Shown one piece after another: positions 9,585 to 18,367 of a DNA stretch of 53,617 nucleotides. The position numbers were made by a program, and so were the translations under genes. Position 1 is the first letter of the stretch, and the number at the start of each line of letters is the position of its first letter. The notes under the pieces were generated by a model. That model was not told the DNA's origin, searched no databases, and saw only the letters and a program-made list of their open reading frames with translations. The DNA comes from an uncultured Verrucomicrobiota bacterium (GTDB lineage: Bacteria; Verrucomicrobiota; Verrucomicrobiia; Limisphaerales; UBA9464): contig CAITXU010000243.1 in the NCBI GenBank assembly GCA_903896505.1, forward strand, positions 1 to 53,617, given 5' to 3'.

Positions 9585-10331
9585 ATGAACGAGTCCCTGC
9601 GAAACATCCTGACTGTCGGCAAGCGTGAGCTTTCCGGCTACTTCAACTCCCCGGTTGCCTACGTCTTCATTGTCATCTTCCTCGCCCTGAACGGTTTCTT
9701 CACCTTCATGCTGGGCAATTTGCTGGAGCGCGGAGAGGCCAATCTGGATGCCTTTCTCATGTGGCATCCGTGGCTTTACCTGTTCCTCGTCCCGGCCGCC
9801 GGCATGCGCCTGTGGTCCGAGGAACGACGGGTGGGTACGCTGGAGTTGTTGCTGACCATGCCCATCGCCGCTTGGGAGGCCATCGTCGGCAAGTTTCTGG
9901 CCTGCTGGATTTTTATCGCCCTCGCTCTGGGACTGACCTTCCCGGTCATCTTCACCGTTGGCTATTTGGGTCACCCCGATTACGGCACCATCCTGACCGG
10001 TTACCTGGGCAGCTTCCTTCTGGCCGGTACCTATCTGTCGGTCACAGTCATGACCTCGGCCCTGACCCGCAATCAGGTCATCAGTTTTATCCTGTCCGTG
10101 GTCGTCTGTTTCCTTCTCATCTTTGCCGGTTGGCAGCCGGTCACGGGATTATTGGTTCAGTGGGCACCCGAGTGGCTGGTCAATATTGTCAGTTCACTCA
10201 GTGTCATGCCCCATTTTAACACGTTCACGCACGGGGTCATTGACCTTCGCGCCTTCACCTTTTTCGGCAGCGTCATCACCTTTTGCCTCTTTGCCAACAG
10301 CGTGATTCTCCGCGGCTTGCGCGGAGCCTGA
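9585..10331 (+). CDS. ABC-2 type permease (GldF-like)
   Basis: Inner-membrane permease partner of the upstream ATPase (248 residues). About six hydrophobic helices are visible, starting with the segment PVAYVFIVIFLALNGFFTF. The motif LWSEERRVGTLELLLTMPI is typical of ABC-2 permeases (the coupling-helix region). It closes with a short hydrophobic segment before LRGLRGA. Gene order and size match GldF. The substrate is unknown. Confidence 0.92.
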   Translation: MNESLRNILTVGKRELSGYFNSPVAYVFIVIFLALNGFFTFMLGNLLERGEANLDAFLMWHPWLYLFLVPAAGMRLWSEERRVGTLELLLTMPIAAWEAIVGKFLACWIFIALALGLTFPVIFTVGYLGHPDYGTILTGYLGSFLLAGTYLSVTVMTSALTRNQVISFILSVVVCFLLIFAGWQPVTGLLVQWAPEWLVNIVSSLSVMPHFNTFTHGVIDLRAFTFFGSVITFCLFANSVILRGLRGA

Positions 10332-10355
10332 TCCTTCCTCCTTCTTCTCGCATCT

Positions 10356-12254
10356 ATGAGCTCATCCAAATTCCAGACCGCCTTGTACTCCTCCGTCGGC
10401 GTCGGGCTGGTGTTCGTTGCACTGATCGGGGCCAACATCATTTTGAGTCCGGTGCGCGCCCGAGTCGATTTGACTGCGGACAAACTCCACACCCTTTCGC
10501 CGGGCACCAAAGCCATTCTGGCCAAGGTGGATGCCCCCATCCAAATCCGCTTCTACTCCAGTCAGGGCAAGGACCGGATGCCCGCTGAAATCAAGAGCTA
10601 CGTCCAGACCGTTGACGATCTGCTGGCCGAGTTTCGAGCTCAGACCGGTGGGAAAATTGAAATTCGCAAGCTGGACCCCGAACCCGACTCCGAAGCGGAG
10701 GAATTGGCCCGGGTGGACGGTATTGAACCGCAATTGCTCCGGAATGGTGAGCAGTTGTACCTCGGCTTGATCGTCGAGTACGCTCCGCAGAAATCCCCGA
10801 TCCCCTTCCTTTCACCGCAGCGCGAAAAACTGCTGGAGTATGATCTGGCCCGGGCTGTCTCAGAGGTCGTCAGCACCAACCGTCCCGTGGTGGGTGTGAT
10901 GTCGCCCCTGCAAGTGATGGGCGGATTCAACCCCATGGCGATGCAGATGGGTCGGCAGGGGCAAACCGAGCCGTGGGTCATCATCAGCGAATTGAAGCGG
11001 CAGTTCCAGGTGCAGAATGTGCCGATGGACAGCGAAAAGATCGATGACGCCATCAAGGTCATGGTGGTGCTCCATCCGAAGGAGATTTCCGAAAAGGCCC
11101 AATATGCCCTCGACCAGTTTGTTCTGCGCGGTGGCAAACTGATCGCCTTCCTGGACCCTCTCTGCCTGGCCGACAACCGGCAGCCCAACCAGATGGGGCT
11201 CAGCCTCGGGGGCGGCTCCAGCATGCCGAAGCTCCTCAAGGCGTGGGGCTTGGAGTTCGACACCACCAAGGTGGTGGCCGACCAGCAATTCATGCGTCAA
11301 CTGTCGGGACGTGACGGCCGTCCTCAGCTGGTGCCCAGCTTTCTGTTCATGAATGCCGATGGCGTCACCCAGGACGACCCGGTCACGGGCCAGACGGACG
11401 ACCTTTGGATTCCATTCGCAGGTGCATTCACCGGCAAAGTGGCCGATGGCCTCCATCAGGACATCCTCCTCCATACCACCCGTGCTTCCCAGCTGGTGGA
11501 CGCCATGACCGCGCAAATCAATGGCCAAAAGATTGTCGATGATTTCAAGGCCAGCGGGGTCTCGTACACGTTGGCGACGCGCCTCTACGGAAAGTTCAAG
11601 ACGGCTTTCCCCGATGGAAAGCCCGCGGCAGACAAGAAGGACGCCAAGCCGGACGAGGCCAAGACCGACAACAAGGACGGGGAGTCCCTGAAGGAATCCA
11701 AGGTGGACGGTGTCGTCTATCTTTTCGGCGACGCGGATTTCCTCTATGACCCCTACTGCGTGGAAGTGAATCAGATGTTGCGGGTCGCCATGCCGCGCAA
11801 TGGTAATTTGGGCTTGTTCCAGAACCTGATTGAACAGGCGGCGGGAGATTCCAACCTCATCGGGGCGCGCAGCCGTGCGACCGTCCGACGAACCTTCACG
11901 GTGGTCCAAAAAATGGAAACCGAGGCCCGCCAACGCTACCAGGCCAAGATTGAAGGTCTGGACAAGAAGCAACAGGAACTTCAGAGCAAGCTGGCGGACC
12001 TTCAGATTAAGAAGGAAGGAAACACCGCCAAGGTGATTCTGACCCCGGAACAGCAGCAGGCCATCAAGTCGTACAACACCGATCTGGCCGCCACCAAAAA
12101 GGAACTGCGCATCGAACGCCGCAACCTGCGGCAGGACGTCGACGCCATGGAAAATCGACTGAAATGGCTCAACATCCTGTTGATGCCAGTGATCGTCAGC
12201 CTGACCGGGCTGACCCTGGCTGTCCTTCGCCGCCAGCGCACTGCCGCCAAGTAA
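10356..12254 (+). CDS. GldG-family ABC transporter auxiliary protein
   Basis: A 632-residue membrane protein. One N-terminal helix (about 14-34) leads into a periplasmic ABC_transp_aux/IftA-type domain starting near LTADKLHTLSPGTKAIL. A charged, Lys/Asp/Glu-rich linker lies at about 420-450, a coiled-coil stretch at about 515-605, and a C-terminal helix (ILLMPVIVSLTGLTLAVL) ends in a basic tail. In GldG the periplasmic domain resembles intraflagellar-transport IFT52. It starts 24 bp after the permease and should form one complex with it. The extended coiled coil before the last helix may set the reach of the domain into the periplasm. Confidence 0.92.
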   Translation: MSSSKFQTALYSSVGVGLVFVALIGANIILSPVRARVDLTADKLHTLSPGTKAILAKVDAPIQIRFYSSQGKDRMPAEIKSYVQTVDDLLAEFRAQTGGKIEIRKLDPEPDSEAEELARVDGIEPQLLRNGEQLYLGLIVEYAPQKSPIPFLSPQREKLLEYDLARAVSEVVSTNRPVVGVMSPLQVMGGFNPMAMQMGRQGQTEPWVIISELKRQFQVQNVPMDSEKIDDAIKVMVVLHPKEISEKAQYALDQFVLRGGKLIAFLDPLCLADNRQPNQMGLSLGGGSSMPKLLKAWGLEFDTTKVVADQQFMRQLSGRDGRPQLVPSFLFMNADGVTQDDPVTGQTDDLWIPFAGAFTGKVADGLHQDILLHTTRASQLVDAMTAQINGQKIVDDFKASGVSYTLATRLYGKFKTAFPDGKPAADKKDAKPDEAKTDNKDGESLKESKVDGVVYLFGDADFLYDPYCVEVNQMLRVAMPRNGNLGLFQNLIEQAAGDSNLIGARSRATVRRTFTVVQKMETEARQRYQAKIEGLDKKQQELQSKLADLQIKKEGNTAKVILTPEQQQAIKSYNTDLAATKKELRIERRNLRQDVDAMENRLKWLNILLMPVIVSLTGLTLAVLRRQRTAAK

Positions 12255-12275
12255 ATCCGTCCACTCCAGACATCC

Positions 12276-13481
12276 ATGAAGTCCAAACAATTCGTCTTGC
12301 TCGCCGTCCTGGCCGCCGGACTCGGCGGCGGCGGGCTCTATGTCCTCAACCGTCAGCATCAGGATTATCAGCAGGGCGCCCGGCAATTGGGCGGCCAATT
12401 GCTGGCCACCTTTGATGTGAATGCGGTGGCCGGTATCCGGCTGACCCAGGGAACCAATTCCGTCAATGTGCTTCGCAACGGTGACAACTGGACGGTCCGT
12501 GAACGGAATGCCTACCCGGCCAATTTCGGTCAAATTGCCGAGTTTGTCCGCAAGCTCTCCGAACTGAAGGTCGCCAATCCCATCACCGTGGGAGCCTCCC
12601 GCCTGCCGATGCTCGAGCTCACCCGCGAAACCGGGACTTTGGTCGAACTCCTCGACAAGGACGGCAAGGCCATCAAGACCCTGATGTTGGGAAAAACGCA
12701 CAGCCGGGGATCGGGTGAAGAATCTCCCTTCGGAGGTGGAGGAATGCCCGACGGACGTTACGTTCAAGCCGGAACCGGCACCGAGGGTGTCGCCCTGGTG
12801 GCGGACGCCCTCTCCAGCGCCAATACCAAGGCGGAAGAGTGGATTGCCAAAGACTTCCTGAAGGTGGAGCAACCGCTCTTCATCCAGGTTGTTCATCCCG
12901 AGGCCACCAATAGCTTCACCCTCACCCGCACCAATGAATTTGCCGACTGGCAACTGGCGGAAGCACAGCCGGGACAGGAATTGGACAAGTCCAAACTGTT
13001 CAGCTTCAACACGGTTCTGAGTGGGGCCAGCTTCACTGATGTCACCGACAAGCCGGACTTGGCCAAGGCCGGGTTGGAACATCCAGTCGAAGCCCAGATT
13101 CGCACCGCCACCGGTTTCACTTACAAGCTCAAGTTGGGCAAAGCCGAAGGGGACAACGTCTCGTTGCAGGTCACGACCGATGCCGCTCTCGTCAAGGAAC
13201 GGACGCCGGGCAAGGACGAAAAACCCGAGGACAAGGACAAGCTCGACAAAGAGTTTAAGGAAAAGCTGGCCAAGCAGGAGGAGAAATTCAAGACTGAGCA
13301 GGCGTTTGGAAAGTGGACTTACACGGTCACCAAGTGGTCCGTCGACGCCCTCTTGAAAAACCGTTCGGAATTGCTCGCGGAGAAAAAGCCCGCTGCGACG
13401 ACGCCGGCCGGAGCCGGCGCATCGCCCATTCCGACCGACTCGCTGCTCGATTCCACCGTTCTCAAGCCGCCCGGGCAATGA
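12276..13481 (+). CDS. DUF4340 domain-containing protein
   Basis: A 401-residue protein with an N-terminal membrane anchor (residues 4-24) and a periplasmic repeat domain of the DUF4340 type, in which segments such as VAGIRLTQGTNSVNVLRNGD recur with short beta-rich units. A Lys/Glu/Asp-rich stretch (about 310-345) and an Ala/Pro-rich tail follow. DUF4340 genes are nearly always downstream of GldG-like genes, as here (21 bp), so a structural or accessory role in the same ABC complex is likely. Biochemical function is not known. Confidence 0.9.
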   Translation: MKSKQFVLLAVLAAGLGGGGLYVLNRQHQDYQQGARQLGGQLLATFDVNAVAGIRLTQGTNSVNVLRNGDNWTVRERNAYPANFGQIAEFVRKLSELKVANPITVGASRLPMLELTRETGTLVELLDKDGKAIKTLMLGKTHSRGSGEESPFGGGGMPDGRYVQAGTGTEGVALVADALSSANTKAEEWIAKDFLKVEQPLFIQVVHPEATNSFTLTRTNEFADWQLAEAQPGQELDKSKLFSFNTVLSGASFTDVTDKPDLAKAGLEHPVEAQIRTATGFTYKLKLGKAEGDNVSLQVTTDAALVKERTPGKDEKPEDKDKLDKEFKEKLAKQEEKFKTEQAFGKWTYTVTKWSVDALLKNRSELLAEKKPAATTPAGAGASPIPTDSLLDSTVLKPPGQ

Positions 13482-13537
13482 CCGTGGCCAGTTGTGATTG
13501 CGGGATGGCGGATTGGGTCTAAGGGGACGAACAGGAG

Positions 13538-14425
13538 ATGAAAGCGGAGCCGGTTCATTCAAATCCAGCTTCGCAAACGTCTCCGGGCGAAGATGCCGAA
13601 CCAGTTGGGTCGGTGGGATTTTTCAAAAGCCTGTTTTCCGGAGACCGCTTTCAGTTTGAGTTGGGACTTCGAAGAGCCCAGCCCGACTGGTTTGTGCTCA
13701 CCGGTGCCCCGGGCGACGAGGTCCTTCTTGACCGTTCCCGGTGGCTCGAATCCGATGTGGGCTTGCCGGATGGAATGGTTTGGAGCCCGCCAGCCGACGC
13801 CTTGCTTCAGGAACTGCTGAACCACTATTTCCATTCCCCAGAGGGGATCGGTCCTGCGACCACTCCATCCGAGGTCGCCCGGAGTCTGAGCCGGGGGTGG
13901 AAGCCGGACTTCCTGCTGTTGTCGAGAGATACCCGGGATGGATTCCGCTTTGTGGGCGGTTCGGTTTGCTTCCCCTCGGGATGGGCTCCCGAGGAAAAGT
14001 TGGGGCTGGGATTGGAGTCCATTCACGACCCTGTTCCGAGTCTCAACGGGCAGTTGGCATCGCGTATCAACACCTTCCTGGATCGCCTCCGACCTGGAGC
14101 CTCGTTTGAACGATTCAATTGGGGTGTGGCCGCACTTCCGGACCGGAATCATCACCCGCGCCGGGGGCTTCCCCGATTGACGCGGGGTTATCCGCTTTCG
14201 AAAGCGTGGTTGCGACTGGAGCATCAGAGCTTCCATGCCCTGCCCTGCACGGGGGGAATCGTCTTCCTCATCGACGTGAGTGTGCATTCCGCAGACCAAG
14301 TTTTTGTGGACCGCGAAACCGCCCTCAGTTTCGCGAACCAAATCCGGACCATGCCGCACGAAGTGGCCGTCTATAAGGGCCTCGATGCCGTCCGCGGTCA
14401 GTGGATTGAAAGTTTGGGAGGGTAA
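13538..14425 (+). CDS. DUF3445 family protein (heme-dependent oxidative N-demethylase-like)
   Basis: A 295-residue cytoplasmic protein. Recognisable DUF3445 signatures are the central block VCFPSGWAPEEKLGLGLESI, then INTFLDRLRPGASFERFNWG, and the later LRLEHQSFHALPCTGGIVF. Some family members bind heme in a PAS-like fold and oxidatively demethylate dimethylamine; others are uncharacterised. Which substrate is used here cannot be told. The start ATG follows ACAGGAG almost directly, and the gene is 56 bp past DUF4340, so it may be the last member of the Gld-like transcript without a functional link. Confidence 0.85.
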   Translation: MKAEPVHSNPASQTSPGEDAEPVGSVGFFKSLFSGDRFQFELGLRRAQPDWFVLTGAPGDEVLLDRSRWLESDVGLPDGMVWSPPADALLQELLNHYFHSPEGIGPATTPSEVARSLSRGWKPDFLLLSRDTRDGFRFVGGSVCFPSGWAPEEKLGLGLESIHDPVPSLNGQLASRINTFLDRLRPGASFERFNWGVAALPDRNHHPRRGLPRLTRGYPLSKAWLRLEHQSFHALPCTGGIVFLIDVSVHSADQVFVDRETALSFANQIRTMPHEVAVYKGLDAVRGQWIESLGG

Positions 14426-14693
14426 AACAAGACACCGCCGTCACGCTCCAGGATTGCGAAGTCCGGTTCGCATCAAAGGCGGGAGATATTTGTCCGCAGA
14501 TGAACGCAGATTTTCGCAGATGAAGAAGAGGACTGTGGGTGCTTGGGGAGGTGGTCCGAACCGCCGCGGCTCACCAGGAGGTTCGCCCTACCATGGCTTT
14601 GCAAATCATCGATGCGACCTCCTGAATGTCAGCCACATTGCTAGGGCGATGCACCAGGCGAGTGGCGGCGGTCCGAATACCCCAATTCTGCGT

Positions 14694-14828
14694 TCACTCA
14701 TCCAATAAGGGGGCAAACGCGAAATCGTCAAACGTGTTCAGCCACTTTTGTGCCCCGGCATTCAGCAACTGTTCCACGAGCTGAATTTCTCCCATTAGGA
14801 CGGCATCGATGAGCGGTTGGGCCGACAT
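14694..14828 (-). pseudogene. Ankyrin-repeat fragment (44 codons)
   Basis: This frame encodes MSAQPLIDAVLMGEIQ followed by LVEQLLNAGAQKW, then FAFAPLLDE and a stop. LIDAVLMGEIQLVEQLLNAGA fits the ankyrin pattern (x-L-x-x-A-x-x-x-G-x-x-x-x-V-x-x-L-L-x-x-G-A), and FAPL could be the start of a following unit. One and a half repeats are too few for a folded ankyrin protein, so a decayed remnant is most likely; a small expressed protein is possible. GGAACGAG precedes the ATG. Confidence 0.45.
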
Positions 14829-14894
14829 CTCGTTCCGATACTTGCGATCCAAGTGCCGGTCCACCCAAAACGGTCCGATTCGCAGTCAGGGCCC

Positions 14895-14984
14895 GGGAGC
14901 CCGGACGTCTCGTCCGGAGAGAGTATTGTTGCTCAAGGTGCGACAGGCGGTCCAACTACCACCGGGCGAGACGCCCGGGCTCCC
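14895..14984. repeat. Inverted pair of 23-nt hairpin repeats with compensatory changes
   Basis: GGGAGCCCGGACGTCTCGTC at 14895-14914 (extending to 14917) and its inverted counterpart at 14962-14984 match at 21 of 23 positions. Each arm is itself a hairpin: CCGGACG-TCT-CGTCCGG and CCGGGCG-AGA-CGCCCGG. The two differences are paired with each other inside the stem (A-T in one arm, G-C in the other), so pairing is preserved. This suggests a mobile or structured repeat family. Confidence 0.8.
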
Positions 14985-15008
14985 AAGAGAGCCCGCGCCG
15001 ATACGCGA

Positions 15009-16886
15009 TTACTCGTCCGTAGGTGCTGGAGGGGGCGGCGCAGCCGGGCGATCGGGCGGGGCCACCGGCAACAGATGCGCCGGTACCGGAGCGATGGCGT
15101 CGATCCGCAGTTTCCGTTTTCCACCTTCCGTTTTGAATTCCACTTCCGATCCCACGGGCTTGTTCATCAAGGATTGGCCCAGCGGGGTCAGGTAATTGAG
15201 GACATTCCGGTCCGGATCGCCATCCCATGCTCCCAACAGGGCCAGTGTCTCGACCTTCCCGGAATCGAGATCGGTGACCGTGACCTGTGTGCCGGGACCG
15301 GCGACTTCCCATTTCGAGGTCGCAAAGTCGACGCCGCGCGCCCGCGACAACATGAGCTCCAATTCGTGCTTCTGCCGGTTGAGCACCTTTTGCATCTCCT
15401 TGGCCGCCTTGTACTCATGGTTCTCGCGGAGATCGCCGTAGCTTCTGGCAAGGGCGATGTCCCGGACATTGGCGGGAATCCGCTTTTGGACCAGGTCCTC
15501 GTACTCCGCCTTGCGGCGCTCGAGGCTGGGCCAACTGACCAGGAAGGTATGGTCCTGACGAGCGGTGTCGCCCGTGATCATGCTTTGGACGATCGGGTAC
15601 TGCTTGACCACCCGGGCCAGCAGGGACCGCTTGTCCATGTCGTCAAAACTGGGGCTGAGCTGGAGGGTCCGAACCAAGTCCTTGATGACATCGACATCCG
15701 CCACCTCGATCAAGTCAGGCAGCAGATTCTGGTCATCGAGAATAAAGTCCCGCAAGCGGTTGCTCTTCCGTTCGTTGAACTGGTCCCGCTCAATCGAAGT
15801 CATCATGGCCCGAAACACTTCCGGGCTGATCAGATCGGCAAAGAAGTCGGTTCGTTCCTTGCCAAACCAGAGCAGGAGTTCGCTGCCGGCTTCATGACGG
15901 CTGATCAGGCGGGCGAGCGTGTCTTTGAGCAATTGCCCCCGATTCTCCTGCATCAACAGACGGGCGCATTCGCCAACCAACTTCGCCGGAACCATATTCA
16001 GGATCAGTACGATCTGGGCACCCCAGTCCGGGAAATAGGTCTTGAAGGATTCCAGCGTCCTGCGGTGTTTCGCCGCCGGGATTTCCTCAAACAAATCGGT
16101 CAATTTCGGGGTCTTGGACCAGATGGCTTCGGCGGTCACTTCGCCGTCTGTTGGTGCCAGACCTGCAGCCGTGCGCAATTCGTCGCGCATAAAGATGCCT
16201 TCCAAGGCCAGGGCCGGCATGGTGTTCAAATGGCTGACGATATCGGCATTGAGGCTGGAGATGACCTCGGAGACCACCGAAGTTCCCTTGAGGTCTTCGA
16301 CGCTCCGCAAGACTTCGGCGGCGATCAATATGCGGGCCTTGAGCCCCTTGGCCTGTCGGAAATCCGCCAGCATGCGGTCTGCCAGTGACGTCTCCTGAGC
16401 CTGGTAAACAATGGGGTCCGCCTTTTTGATCGGAACCTGAAAATGGCCGTCCTTCTTGAGTTCACTCCGGGCGGATTCCCACCATTTTTTCCAGTCCGAT
16501 TGAATCACGTCCGGAACCAGGACTTGTTGGACTTGGTCCACGGTGGCCTTCCCGCCGTAGCTCATCAACACGATCTTGACCACTTCCAGGTGGTGAAGTG
16601 CGGCCATCTTCCGCAGTCCTTCAATGTCGGCGTGTTTGCGGGCCAGGATGTGGTCCTTGGAGATCGGCTTGAGGGAATCGGCTGCGAACTGCAACTCGAG
16701 TTGATGACCGGGCTTTTGATTGAAATCGACAATCAGCTTTCCGGCGGCACCGTCCACGGTGCGGATACGGCCAAATCCCCAGCTGCGATGCTGGCAATAA
16801 CCCGCCGCCACGAGGGACACCAAAGGGGCGACATGCCGGGCGGAAATCGTTCCGGCAGACACCAGTTGCTCAATATCTTCTTTCAT
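15009..16886 (-). CDS. Large GreA/GreB-family transcription elongation factor
   Basis: A 625-residue protein whose C-terminal part is GreA-like: from about residue 456 the coiled-coil domain carries ARSYGDLRENHEYKAAK. Its acidic Asp/Glu pair (about D485, E488) corresponds to the tip residues that stimulate RNA polymerase cleavage of backtracked RNA. An FKBP-like domain follows (LTPLGQSLMNKPVGSEVEF), then a Pro/Ala-rich tail. The first roughly 450 residues are a helical extension absent from ordinary GreA (about 158 residues). This long form is known in Verrucomicrobia; what the extension binds is unknown. The ATG at 16886 is 139 bp from the divergent rsmB start at 17026. Confidence 0.88.
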   Translation of the reverse strand: MKEDIEQLVSAGTISARHVAPLVSLVAAGYCQHRSWGFGRIRTVDGAAGKLIVDFNQKPGHQLELQFAADSLKPISKDHILARKHADIEGLRKMAALHHLEVVKIVLMSYGGKATVDQVQQVLVPDVIQSDWKKWWESARSELKKDGHFQVPIKKADPIVYQAQETSLADRMLADFRQAKGLKARILIAAEVLRSVEDLKGTSVVSEVISSLNADIVSHLNTMPALALEGIFMRDELRTAAGLAPTDGEVTAEAIWSKTPKLTDLFEEIPAAKHRRTLESFKTYFPDWGAQIVLILNMVPAKLVGECARLLMQENRGQLLKDTLARLISRHEAGSELLLWFGKERTDFFADLISPEVFRAMMTSIERDQFNERKSNRLRDFILDDQNLLPDLIEVADVDVIKDLVRTLQLSPSFDDMDKRSLLARVVKQYPIVQSMITGDTARQDHTFLVSWPSLERRKAEYEDLVQKRIPANVRDIALARSYGDLRENHEYKAAKEMQKVLNRQKHELELMLSRARGVDFATSKWEVAGPGTQVTVTDLDSGKVETLALLGAWDGDPDRNVLNYLTPLGQSLMNKPVGSEVEFKTEGGKRKLRIDAIAPVPAHLLPVAPPDRPAAPPPPAPTDE

Positions 16887-16954
16887 GATTTTTTAATCTC
16901 AATCCGCACCGATGGGGGATATGATGCGACTTTCCGGCAGCCCGACCAAGCGAA

Positions 16955-17028
16955 AAGGAGGATAACAGCAGTGGGTGTACTTTTCGGTCGACGCACGACG
17001 GTTGCGGGCGGCATCGTCGGGGCCAATG
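16955..17028 (+). promoter_or_regulatory. Shine-Dalgarno and possible leader ORF before rsmB
   Basis: A strong AAGGAGG at 16955-16961 sits 9 nt before a GTG at 16971, which opens a 21-codon frame ending with TGA at 17034-17036. The likely rsmB ATG at 17026 lies inside the end of that frame in another phase. A GTG in the rsmB frame at 16975 is 13 nt from the Shine-Dalgarno. Either rsmB starts at 16975 with 17 extra residues, or it is coupled to the leader. Confidence 0.45.
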
Positions 17029-18327
17029 ACCGTTGACCCCCGGGGAGTAGCCGCCCGCCTCCTTCTGGCCGCGGAAGGCCCCGGCGATTTTCTCGAAAAC
17101 CGGCTGGAGCGCGATCCGGCTTTCGTCGCACTTCCCCCTTTGGACCGTCGCCTCTGCCAGGACTTGGTCTATGGTTCCCTTCGCTGGCAGGACACCTTGG
17201 ATTGGCTGGCCACCGAGGCTGGAGCCAGGCGTCCTCCACCGCCGCCAGCGCGGGTATTGCTGCGCCTCGGTCTTTATCAGCTCTTTTGGCTCGACCGGAT
17301 TCCCGAATTTGCTGCGGTCAACGAGTCGGTCCGACTGGCGACCACCCTGGGGGTCCGCCCGTTGGGTGCCTTCATTAATGCGGTTTTGCGGCAGGCCTGC
17401 CGGGATCGCGCCCCATTGCAGGAGCGCCTGCTGGCTCTCCGCGTGGAAAATCCTCCCCTCGGATGGTCTCATCCGGCCTGGTTGGTCGAGCGATGGACCC
17501 GCAGGTTCGGTTCCGAGGCGACGGGAAAGCTTTTGGCCTGGGATAATTCCCCCCCATCCACCTATGTCCGCTGCAACACACTCAAGGGAACCCCGGAACA
17601 ACTCGTGGAAAGTTGGAAAAAGGAGGGCGTCGCGTACGAACCCAAGACATTCCCGTGGGTTGAGGATGGCCTGGTCTACCTCATCCATCCGCCAGGCAGC
17701 CTGGCGGCGTTGCCCAGCTTCATTGCCGGCCAGTTCTACGTTCAGGACCCCAGCACCCTGTTGGCAGTCCATGAGCTGGCACCGCGACCAGGCGATTCCA
17801 TCCTCGACCTGTGTTCCGCGCCCGGAGGAAAAACCACCCATATCGCCCAACAGATGAGCAATCAGGGCTCGATTTTGGCGACCGACGAATCGAGCGGACG
17901 TTTGGACTTGCTGGTGGAGAACTGTGAGCGTCTGGGAGTGACCTGCGTCACCGCTCGTTCGACCCTGAAGGGAGAGATTCCCGCCGCCGCCTTCGACCGG
18001 GTCCTGGTCGACAGCCCCTGCTCCAACACGGGTGTTCTTCGGAGACGGATTCAACTGCGGTGGCGGCTTCGACCGGAGGAATTGGACCGTCTTTCCCGTG
18101 TTCAATCCCGACTCCTACAGCAGGCGGCCTCTGCCCTCCGCCCAGGTGGGAGGCTGATTTACTCCACCTGCAGTTTGGAATCGGAGGAGAATGAATCGGT
18201 GATCGAGAGATTTCTGGGACAAAACCCGGCGTTTCAGCTCGTCCGGGCGACCCAACTTCACCCCGCCGCCGATGGGGTTGATGGCGCCTTTGTGGCAAGT
18301 CTGGAGCGACGTCCTAACACTGACTGA
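17026..18327 (+). CDS. rsmB: 16S rRNA (cytosine-967-C5)-methyltransferase
   Basis: Methylates C967 of 16S rRNA using S-adenosylmethionine. An N-terminal NusB-like RNA-binding domain (residues 1 to about 145) is followed by a Rossmann methyltransferase domain with SAM motif DLCSAPGGKT (about 261-270). The two conserved cysteines are present: DSPCSNTG (about C332) and the later YSTCSLE. At 433 residues it is close to E. coli RsmB (429). I prefer the ATG at 17026 because MTVDPRGVAARLLL matches the usual family start; an in-frame GTG at 16975 would add 17 residues. It diverges from the GreA-like gene. Confidence 0.95.
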   Translation: MTVDPRGVAARLLLAAEGPGDFLENRLERDPAFVALPPLDRRLCQDLVYGSLRWQDTLDWLATEAGARRPPPPPARVLLRLGLYQLFWLDRIPEFAAVNESVRLATTLGVRPLGAFINAVLRQACRDRAPLQERLLALRVENPPLGWSHPAWLVERWTRRFGSEATGKLLAWDNSPPSTYVRCNTLKGTPEQLVESWKKEGVAYEPKTFPWVEDGLVYLIHPPGSLAALPSFIAGQFYVQDPSTLLAVHELAPRPGDSILDLCSAPGGKTTHIAQQMSNQGSILATDESSGRLDLLVENCERLGVTCVTARSTLKGEIPAAAFDRVLVDSPCSNTGVLRRRIQLRWRLRPEELDRLSRVQSRLLQQAASALRPGGRLIYSTCSLESEENESVIERFLGQNPAFQLVRATQLHPAADGVDGAFVASLERRPNTD

Positions 18328-18367
18328 TTCGCGAAGCGATTGCGGTCGAGAGCAGTCCGCAGGACCA

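Larger units (their letters stand above)
14426..15008. other. Repeat-rich intergenic gap between DUF3445 and the GreA-like gene
   Basis: 583 bp with no intact gene between convergent neighbours. It contains a short tandem of the CGCAGATGAA type (about 14497-14523), a GC-rich segment at 14550-14680, an ankyrin-repeat fragment on the minus strand (14694-14828) and a pair of matched hairpins (14895-14984). It looks like a graveyard of small repeat insertions. Confidence 0.7.

Noticed and set aside
10860..13562. A 900-codon open frame on the minus strand across gldG/DUF4340
   Set aside because: It is antisense to two well-supported genes with domain matches and has a low-complexity, unfamiliar translation. 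GC-rich codon bias in the real genes removes stops from the complementary frame.
14817..16388. A 523-codon plus-strand frame opposite the GreA-like gene
   Set aside because: No domain or Shine-Dalgarno, and the minus-strand frame has clear GreA motifs.
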